Source of the DNA: Clostridia bacterium
Lineage (GTDB): Bacteria > Bacillota_A > Clostridia > Lachnospirales > Cellulosilyticaceae
Direction of reading: 5' to 3'
Assembly (NCBI GenBank): GCA_029239935.1
Contig: JARBTY010000039.1
Location: forward strand, 1-18,116
DNA length: 18,116 bases
The translations under genes and the position numbers were made by a program. Positions within the stretch are counted from its first letter, which is position 1, and each line of letters begins with the position of its first letter. Of this stretch, positions 12,800 to 18,116 are shown one piece after another. The notes under the pieces were generated by a model, which saw only the letters and a list, made by a program, of their open reading frames with translations, was not told the DNA's origin and made no database searches.

Positions 12800-15451
12800 T
12801 TAATTATCATTTCCTTGTTTAAGTAGTTCTTCCATCTGTTGTTTAGCCTCTACTGACAGCGCATCTATGAGGTAACCACGTTCTTCTGTCTGCTTTTCTT
12901 TATAGTCCTGCAGTATGCTTTCATTAGCTCTTTCAACCTCAATTTTTAGTTCTCTGGCAGATAATAAAGCACACCCTGATCCCCTGATAATAATCTGCTG
13001 CAAACCGTCTGACGTTGCAACTGTCATATTATATTTTTTTTGATTGTCATGGGCAAACTTTTCAATATAATGATCTGCCGTCTGCGCCTCTCTTGTATAG
13101 ACCATATGGATATTATGATACTTAATGATTTCCTCAAGATGTCCCTGAACACGATAGGCATCAAATACAACAATGATATGACATTTGCGAATCCCCTGAT
13201 AATTGCTTAGTATATCCAGCAGTTTTATTCTGGCACCATCCATATTATCCTCCGTAAGTTCTTTTAACTCCGGCCATGCAAAGATAACGTTATAGCCATC
13301 TACGAGAAGATACTCTTCCTTATTTTCTTTCTCCCTTTTTACATAGGTAACAGGCTCATAATAACTTTCGTGTGCTGTTTTGCGTTTTTTCCAAATCGAC
13401 TTCTTCCCTTGGTTGGCATAAGAAGTTCCGTTAATAATTTGGTCTATCTCTTCTAAGCCGATCCACCTCTCCTTTGTGTAAGAGGTCTGATTTTGAGTTG
13501 ATTTTTCAGGCATATCAACTTTTTTCTGCAAACAGCTTTCAATATGCATATACTCCTTTACTTGATTCCATGCCACCAAAAAGCCTGTACCATGAGCACA
13601 AAATACAGAACCGGTTGGGTTTTCTATGTCACTTTCAGAATCATACCCGATACTTGCTATCACCTCTTCTGTATTATGGCATGGCGCGTACCCCTTCAAA
13701 CTACAAAACAGTCTGCCATGACCTTTGGTATACGCAACCACTTCCTGCTGATAATTTCTCATGGTAACAACCGGTGCACTCCCCACAAGGATAGCCGTCT
13801 CGCCGTTTGTCTCAGAGATTTCGCTTGTCCCATGCATTTTCTCAATATCGGTCATAGCTCTTCCTAACATTTTCTCAGGTAGTTCCAGCCAAAAGGCATA
13901 ATAAGGTTCCAATAAGATAGATTTTGCCTCCTTTAAGCCCTGACGTACTGCACGGTAGGTGGCCTCCCTGAAGTCACCGCCTTCTGTATGCTTATTATGG
14001 GCTCGGCCCGAGACTAACGTGATTTTCATATCTGTAATAGCAGACCCTGTTAAAACGCCTTTATGGACTTTTTCTTCTAGATGGGATAAAACCAGTCTCT
14101 GCCAGCTTTTCCCCATCACATCCTCACTGCATTTTATATCAAACTGCAGACCACTTCCCGGCTCGCCAGGTTCTAAGACGAGATGAACCTCCGCATAATG
14201 CCGTAAGGGCTCAAAATGACCTACCCCTTCCACTATACTAGCAATCGTCTCTTTATAGACAATCCTTCCTGCATCAAATGTTACGCTGACACCAAAGCGG
14301 CTTTGTATAAGACTCTGCAAAATCTCAATTTGTACCTCTCCCATAAGCTGGACTTGAATTTCCTGCAATTCTTCATCCCAGACAATATGAAGCTCTGGCT
14401 CCTCTTCCTCTATTTGACGAAGCCTAGGAAGCATTACCCTTGGGTCACAGTCTTCAGGTAGTATAATCTGATAAGACAATACGGGTTCTAGTACCGGCGT
14501 CTCTGAAGCTCCCTCTATCCCCAAACCTTCTCCAGGTCTAGTCTGACTCAGTCCTACTACTGCACATACAGAGCCTGCCTCTGCCTCATTCACCGCCTCG
14601 AACTTCTGTCCAGAATAGATGCGAATCTGATTGACCTTTTCTTCCCCTATCCCATTCGTTAAGCTATCTTTGATCTTAAGACTCCCCCCCGTAAGCTTCA
14701 TGTGCGTGAGGCGGTTTCCTTGCTCATCCCTTGTTATTTTGAATATTTTAGCTCCAAATTCATCGGGATAAGATAGACTGCTGGCATATTTGACAATCCC
14801 TTGCATAAATGACTCAATACCCTCTAGTTTTAAAGCAGAACCAAAAAAGCAGGGAAATACTTTGCGCTCTCTAAAGGCTTTTTTAATCTGCCAAAGTTCA
14901 ATAAACCCTTTTTTCAGGTACTCTTCCATCATTGTTTCATCACACATGGCAAGCTGGTCGTAAAAGTACTCTGTCTCCTCTTGTCCAAATTCAATACAAC
15001 CATCATCCAGCTGTTTTTTTAAATCTTTTATTAACTTTTTCTTATCTGTCCCACTTTGGTCCATTTTATTGACAAATAAAAAGACAGGTATCTGATACAG
15101 ATTAAGGAGACGCCATAACGTTTGTGTATGGCCCTGCACACCATCGCCACCGCTTATAACTAAAATAGCATAATCCAGCACCTGAAGTGTTCTCTCCATT
15201 TCAGCCGAAAAATCTACGTGTCCAGGCGTATCTAATAAAGTAATCTGCGTCCCCCCTACTTCAAACAGCGCTTGTTTGGAGAAAATAGTGATTCCCCTTG
15301 CCTTCTCCAGTTCATAAGTATCTAAATACGCATCTTTATTATCTACCCTTCCTAATTTTCGAATTTTACCACTCAAATAGAGCATACTCTCCGATAATGT
15401 TGTCTTTCCCGCATCTACATGTGCCAATATTCCAATGACTAATTTTTTCAT
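12800..15451 (-). CDS. Tet(M)/EF-G-like ribosomal GTPase fused to a YacP/NYN RNase domain
   Basis: An 883-residue two-part protein. Residues 1 to about 640 have the full length and order of a ribosomal protection GTPase: G1 AHVDAGKTT (10-18), G2 RGIT (52-55), G3 DTPGH (74-78), G4 NKMD (128-131), G5 GSA (204-206). The beta-barrel domain II, domain III, domain IV (from about 395) and domain V (about 515-590) follow. After a charged linker (about 640-710), residues 712-870 form a YacP-type NYN domain: LLVDGYNVIF with Asp718, VVFDAYR with Asp764, TADHYIE with Asp793 and TSDGLQQ with Asp815, so the acidic active site is intact. YacP (Rae1) of Bacillus is a ribosome-dependent A-site mRNA endonuclease. 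I infer a ribosome-acting factor; tetracycline resistance is possible but not shown. Confidence 0.9.
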   Translation of the reverse strand: MKKLVIGILAHVDAGKTTLSESMLYLSGKIRKLGRVDNKDAYLDTYELEKARGITIFSKQALFEVGGTQITLLDTPGHVDFSAEMERTLQVLDYAILVISGGDGVQGHTQTLWRLLNLYQIPVFLFVNKMDQSGTDKKKLIKDLKKQLDDGCIEFGQEETEYFYDQLAMCDETMMEEYLKKGFIELWQIKKAFRERKVFPCFFGSALKLEGIESFMQGIVKYASSLSYPDEFGAKIFKITRDEQGNRLTHMKLTGGSLKIKDSLTNGIGEEKVNQIRIYSGQKFEAVNEAEAGSVCAVVGLSQTRPGEGLGIEGASETPVLEPVLSYQIILPEDCDPRVMLPRLRQIEEEEPELHIVWDEELQEIQVQLMGEVQIEILQSLIQSRFGVSVTFDAGRIVYKETIASIVEGVGHFEPLRHYAEVHLVLEPGEPGSGLQFDIKCSEDVMGKSWQRLVLSHLEEKVHKGVLTGSAITDMKITLVSGRAHNKHTEGGDFREATYRAVRQGLKEAKSILLEPYYAFWLELPEKMLGRAMTDIEKMHGTSEISETNGETAILVGSAPVVTMRNYQQEVVAYTKGHGRLFCSLKGYAPCHNTEEVIASIGYDSESDIENPTGSVFCAHGTGFLVAWNQVKEYMHIESCLQKKVDMPEKSTQNQTSYTKERWIGLEEIDQIINGTSYANQGKKSIWKKRKTAHESYYEPVTYVKREKENKEEYLLVDGYNVIFAWPELKELTEDNMDGARIKLLDILSNYQGIRKCHIIVVFDAYRVQGHLEEIIKYHNIHMVYTREAQTADHYIEKFAHDNQKKYNMTVATSDGLQQIIIRGSGCALLSARELKIEVERANESILQDYKEKQTEERGYLIDALSVEAKQQMEELLKQGNDN

Positions 15452-15534
15452 AATCTATTTCAAATCCTTTGTTTTTTGTCTATTTCTAGAAATCACAGCC
15501 TACTTAGCGCTATATAGTGTTTCTTCTATTTATT

Positions 15535-15563
15535 ATGATACCAGTAAGTTTGGCATCTGACAA
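15535..15563 (-). promoter_or_regulatory. Sigma-A promoter of the GTPase-RNase gene
   Basis: TTGTCA (15563-15558), a 17-base spacer and TATCAT (15540-15535) lie on the minus strand, with a TGG extended -10. The predicted start gives a leader of about 75 bases before the ATG. The leader contains short palindromes (TTTCTAGAAA, AGCGCT), and the AAAGGA ribosome site is unusually far (about 13 bases) from the ATG. The gene is therefore transcribed separately from the upstream desulfidase gene. Confidence 0.65.
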
Positions 15564-15603
15564 TTTTATCATACTATTTTTACACAAAAATAAAAATTGC
15601 GAA

Positions 15604-16875
15604 CTATTCTATCATCATTTTTATAATCTCTTTATCCGTTTCTCTCATTCCTTCTCTTGCAAGTTTACCTATATTAGACAATGTCGCTTCAACACCCTTT
15701 TTTACAATACCATCCCCATCTTTAAACTGTTGTCCGTTTTGATACATGTAATGTCCCAAAATACCTGCATCTACACCTGCAGCAATTTTAGCGGCACAAG
15801 ATGCTTTAGCTCCATCACATACAATGCCTGAAACGATAGAGAGTGCATTTACAATCGTATGGGCAATCTCTTTGTATGCACCTCCATAAAGATAAGCAAT
15901 GCCTGCCCCACTTCCTGCTCCAGCACTAACAGCCCCACAATATGCAGAAAGCCTTCCTATCCCAGCCTTTTGATGTATGGTCACTAGATTCGAAACAACT
16001 AAGGCTCTATAAAGCTTTTCTGTTGATACCTTTAACTCTCTTGCATACTCAATAACCGGAACTGAAGCCGTAATACCTTGGTTTCCGCTGCCCGCAATAA
16101 TAATAACAGGCAGTTCACAGCCATTCATTCTAGCATCTGAACCAGCTGCCGCTTTAGCTTTTGCTCTAACCTTAATATCCGAACCATATGTTGAAAGCAA
16201 CACACTTCCTATATTGGCACCATACTTATTTTTTAATCCTTCTTCTGCAATTCTTGTATTATACGCGATTTGTCTTCCTATAATATCTTCTATATCTTTT
16301 ATATCAACAGAATTTGCAAAATCAATAATATCTTCTATATTTATCACACACTGATCATTCACTTCTGCTTTACATGCCTTTGCTTGTTTTTGATAAATAA
16401 TTTCTCTATTTTTTTCAATCAAAATAATATGCGTATGATCATTTACAATTCTTATTTTCACATATGAATCCTTATAAAACATAGTGACTTGAATATAAAA
16501 TATAAATGACGTATCTGCATGAATAACTTTTATTGGGTATTGCGCTATGTATTCTTTAATATTTCGCTTTTCTTCTTCAGTTACTTCTGTCAAAACCTCT
16601 AATTTTTTTCCCGCTTTACCTGCTATAATACCTGCAGCAGCAGCAGCTTCTATACCTTTGAGATGATTTGTATGAGGAACGATTACACTTTTAACATTTT
16701 TAATAATATTGCCACTAACTTCTACAATGGTTTTTTCTGGAATATGACCTAACAATTCTCTCCCCGTTGCAGCAGCATATGCAATGGCTATTGGCTCTGT
16801 ACACCCCATAGCAGGTATTAATTCCTCTTTTAAAATCTGCACATAATTCTTATACCTTAAATCGCTCTTTTTCAC
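15604..16875 (-). CDS. L-cysteine desulfidase (UPF0597/serine dehydratase-alpha type)
   Basis: A 423-residue Fe-S enzyme that breaks L-cysteine into pyruvate, ammonia and hydrogen sulfide. The diagnostic start is ILKEELIPAMGCTEPIAIAY with Cys25. The family cysteines are also present at Cys313 (AYCGAVSAGAGSGAG), Cys353 and Cys360 (IVCDGAKASC); these are the expected cluster ligands. A Gly-rich GSGNQGITASVPV segment is near 262-274. The protein is cytosolic, with no membrane segments. The start is a GTG overlapping the stop of a 20-22-codon upstream ORF (GTGA), and it has no strong ribosome site of its own. It is divergent from a LysR gene that likely controls it. Relatives acting on other amino acids exist, so the cysteine specificity is an inference from the family. 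Confidence 0.88.
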   Translation of the reverse strand: MKKSDLRYKNYVQILKEELIPAMGCTEPIAIAYAAATGRELLGHIPEKTIVEVSGNIIKNVKSVIVPHTNHLKGIEAAAAAGIIAGKAGKKLEVLTEVTEEEKRNIKEYIAQYPIKVIHADTSFIFYIQVTMFYKDSYVKIRIVNDHTHIILIEKNREIIYQKQAKACKAEVNDQCVINIEDIIDFANSVDIKDIEDIIGRQIAYNTRIAEEGLKNKYGANIGSVLLSTYGSDIKVRAKAKAAAGSDARMNGCELPVIIIAGSGNQGITASVPVIEYARELKVSTEKLYRALVVSNLVTIHQKAGIGRLSAYCGAVSAGAGSGAGIAYLYGGAYKEIAHTIVNALSIVSGIVCDGAKASCAAKIAAGVDAGILGHYMYQNGQQFKDGDGIVKKGVEATLSNIGKLAREGMRETDKEIIKMMIE

Positions 16876-16940
16876 TTTATCACGCCCATTTTAGATTTTG
16901 TTGAAACATATACAAGAACTTTTTCGTCATTCATACCCAT
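16872..16940 (-). CDS. Short upstream ORF coupled to the desulfidase gene
   Basis: The minus-strand frame from ATG 16940 (22 codons), or more likely ATG 16934 (20 codons, nine bases from AAGAGG at 16949-16944), reads MNDEKVLVYVSTKSKMGVIK. Its TGA overlaps the GTG start of the desulfidase. The overlap, the good ribosome site and the lack of one for the desulfidase suggest translational coupling or a leader-peptide role. It contains no Cys codon, so it is not a classical cysteine attenuator. It resembles no family I know, and a chance frame is possible. Confidence 0.4.
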   Translation of the reverse strand: MGMNDEKVLVYVSTKSKMGVIK

Positions 16941-16961
16941 TATCCTCTTACACAATCTGTA

Positions 16962-16996
16962 ATATAAACTCCTTTTTTTCAAAACTCATTTACATT
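16962..16996 (-). promoter_or_regulatory. Putative desulfidase promoter
   Basis: A TATATT -10 candidate is at 16967-16962 on the minus strand, about 22 bases before the short upstream ORF. The -35 position has no consensus hexamer and is instead occupied by one copy (16986-16996) of an 11-bp direct repeat, as expected for an activator-dependent promoter. Confidence 0.4.
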
Positions 16997-17016
16997 CTAT
17001 CATTTTCATTTACATT
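16986..17016. repeat. Two 11-bp direct repeats 20 bp apart (activator site candidate)
   Basis: TCATTTACATT occurs at 16986-16996 and again at 17006-17016, exactly two helical turns apart. Relative to the desulfidase promoter the copies fall near -31 to -41 and -51 to -61. The second copy also overlaps the -35 of the LysR gene. Same-face tandem sites suggest a dimeric regulator controlling both directions. Confidence 0.55.
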
Positions 17017-17062
17017 AATAAAATAAATAAATATAATAGTTGTATTAGATTTACTAATACAA
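17009..17062 (+). promoter_or_regulatory. LysR promoter and 9-bp-arm dyad at its start site
   Basis: TTTACA (17009-17014), a 17-base spacer and TATAAT (17032-17037) form an excellent sigma-A promoter. Transcription should start near 17044, inside a perfect dyad TTGTATTAG-N5-CTAATACAA (17040-17062). The dyad contains the T-N11-A core typical of LysR operators and ends at the ribosome site AAAGGAG (17061-17067). The position fits negative autoregulation. Confidence 0.7.
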
Positions 17063-17073
17063 AGGAGTGCTTG

Positions 17074-17934
17074 ATGAACCCATATGATGCATTTATCAAA
17101 ATAATTGAAACAGGCAGTTTTACAAAAGCCGCAGAAGAACTTGGATATACTCAATCAGCAATAAGCCAAATGGTCCATTCATTAGAAAAAGAGCTTTCCA
17201 CTACACTTATTCTCCGCTCTCGTAAAGGCATCACCCTCACTCCCGACGGAGAAGAGTTTTTGCCCTATATAAAAAAGCTCTACTATTCACATAGAGAGCT
17301 TATGGAAAAAAGTAGAGAAATGCAAGGTCTTGAAAGCAGCATCATACGTATTGGCACTTTTTCAAGTGTTTCCGCCAGTTGGCTTCCTGATTTAATAAAA
17401 GACTTCAAAGCAATTTACCCAACCGTAAAATTTGAGCTGCAACAAGGGGAATATACAAGCATTTCTCAGCTCATTAAGGAAGGGAGTGTAGATTTTGGTT
17501 TCGTTAACGCTGATGCCCTAACTAACTTATATACTATTGCTCTAAAACGAGATGAAATGCTGGCAGTTTTACCTTATGATCACCCATTGACACATCAAGA
17601 AAAAATAACTCTAAAAGAACTCTCTCACGAACCTTTCATTCTTTTGGATGAAGGCCAATCAAGCATCCCTTTGAAATTCTTTAAAGAGAATAACTTACAG
17701 CCAAACATACAGTATCGTGTTTATGACGACTATACTATTATGTCCATGGTCGAAAAGGGATTAGGAATAGCTATTTTACCCGAGTCCATACTCAATAAAA
17801 TGAGTTATCATATTGTAAAGAAAAATATTTATCCACCTATTGTTCGCACGATCGGTCTTGCATTTAAAGATAAAAAAACTTTACCCATTGCAAGTAGGTA
17901 TTTCATTGATTTTATTTTAAAACATTTAAAATAG
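17074..17934 (+). CDS. LysR-family transcriptional regulator
   Basis: A 286-residue LysR-type regulator. The N-terminal winged helix-turn-helix spans about residues 16-58 (SFTKAAEELGYTQSAISQMV, then LILRSRKGITLTPDGEEFLP), followed by a linker helix. The periplasmic-binding-protein-like effector domain runs from about residue 90 (IRIGTFSSVSASWLPDLIKD) to the end. I start at the ATG 17074, six bases after AAAGGAG, rather than at the TTG directly before it. It is divergent from the L-cysteine desulfidase gene with a shared control region, the classical LysR arrangement. It therefore probably senses cysteine or a related sulfur compound and activates that gene, while its own promoter carries a dyad for autoregulation. 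Confidence 0.94.
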   Translation: MNPYDAFIKIIETGSFTKAAEELGYTQSAISQMVHSLEKELSTTLILRSRKGITLTPDGEEFLPYIKKLYYSHRELMEKSREMQGLESSIIRIGTFSSVSASWLPDLIKDFKAIYPTVKFELQQGEYTSISQLIKEGSVDFGFVNADALTNLYTIALKRDEMLAVLPYDHPLTHQEKITLKELSHEPFILLDEGQSSIPLKFFKENNLQPNIQYRVYDDYTIMSMVEKGLGIAILPESILNKMSYHIVKKNIYPPIVRTIGLAFKDKKTLPIASRYFIDFILKHLK

Positions 17935-17998
17935 TGGCCTTTTCTTCCAAAGAATAACCACTCTGCCAAAATGCTTCAAACTGATTTCCTCCTACTTC

Positions 17999-18116
17999 TC
18001 ATAAGTAGGATAGGACATTATTCCAATAGCTTTCATCCACAGGAATCCCATTTTTTAGATTTTCAGTTCTTGTGGCTACAGATCTTTCGTTAGGATAGTA
18101 TATCTTCTGCCCCTCT
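17999..18116 (-). CDS. C-terminal end of a dehydrogenase-like protein (partial)
   Basis: The minus-strand frame entering from the right edge reads EGQKIYYPNERSVATRTENL, then KNGIPVDESYWNNVLSYL, and stops with TGA at 18001-17999. The pattern (a Pro-containing strand, alternating Arg, then NGIP before a final helix) resembles the C-terminus of the Ldh_2 malate/L-lactate/sulfolactate dehydrogenase family. Only about 38 residues are visible, so this is tentative. The TGA lies in the loop of a 7-bp hairpin (CCTACTT at 17991-17997 with AAGTAGG at 18003-18009). The same frame stays open for 28 further codons to a TAA at 17912-17914, overlapping the LysR 3' end. A nonsense mutation or another protein cannot be excluded. 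Confidence 0.45.
   Translation of the reverse strand, partial: EGQKIYYPNERSVATRTENLKNGIPVDESYWNNVLSYL

Noticed and set aside
12800..15451. Calling the GTPase simply a tetracycline resistance gene (tet).
   Set aside because: The extra RNase domain and divergence from the Tet(M) C-terminus make the resistance label unsafe without experimental data.
15452..15603. A Tet(M)-style leader-peptide attenuator before the GTPase gene.
   Set aside because: The leader has short palindromes but no leader peptide with a ribosome site and no terminator hairpin with a U-tract.
17991..18009. Selenocysteine insertion at the TGA of the partial dehydrogenase-like gene.
   Set aside because: A bacterial SECIS hairpin lies downstream of the UGA. 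Here the UGA sits in the loop of the hairpin and no redox motif (UxxC or CxxU) is nearby.

Overview
The window looks like chromosomal DNA from a low-GC anaerobic Firmicute, most likely a clostridial (Lachnospiraceae-like) species. Supporting signs are the AT-rich intergenic DNA, strong AGGAGG-type ribosome binding sites, TTG starts, a CUT1-type sugar ABC transporter without its own ATPase, an oxygen-sensitive L-cysteine desulfidase, and a Tet(M)-like GTPase fused to a YacP/NYN RNase domain. The species assignment is an inference. I saw no rRNA, tRNA, CRISPR array or transposase gene.

Layout. (1) 1-1650, + strand: the tail of an AraC regulator, an EamA/DMT exporter and a DUF2000 protein form a tight operon that ends at a long perfect hairpin. 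(2) 1684-2289, - strand: a decayed locus with a nonsense-containing flavodoxin fragment, a relic palindromic operator and a TetR gene that has lost its DNA-binding domain. (3) 2305-4146: a glyoxalase-like (VOC) gene and a divergent AraC/GyrI-like regulator, followed by a shared convergent terminator. (4) 4243-8730, - strand: a carbohydrate ABC importer (binding lipoprotein and two permeases) preceded by a co-oriented AraC regulator with a sugar-sensor-type N-terminus. (5) 8731-10720: an orphan terminator, then a MarR regulator and a convergent short-chain dehydrogenase. Their promoters carry the same TATTTG-N8-CAAATA palindrome, so the MarR protein probably controls both genes. (6) 10720-12744: a more GC-rich AraC/GyrI-like regulator and a beta-lactamase-fold serine hydrolase. 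The hydrolase lies between perfect 20-bp inverted repeats with near-identical 8-bp direct repeats just outside. (7) 12800-15451: the translational GTPase-RNase fusion. (8) 15604-17934: L-cysteine desulfidase with a short, translationally coupled upstream ORF, divergent from a LysR regulator. The spacer between them holds an 11-bp direct repeat at 20-bp spacing and a 9-bp-arm dyad. (9) 17999-18116: the C-terminal end of a dehydrogenase-like gene entering from the right edge.

Most of the window is a set of independent one- or two-gene modules, each with its own local regulator (four AraC, one MarR, one LysR and one dead TetR). The most interesting points are the GTPase-RNase fusion, the inverted-repeat-bounded hydrolase, the inferred MarR operator set, and the decayed TetR/flavodoxin locus.
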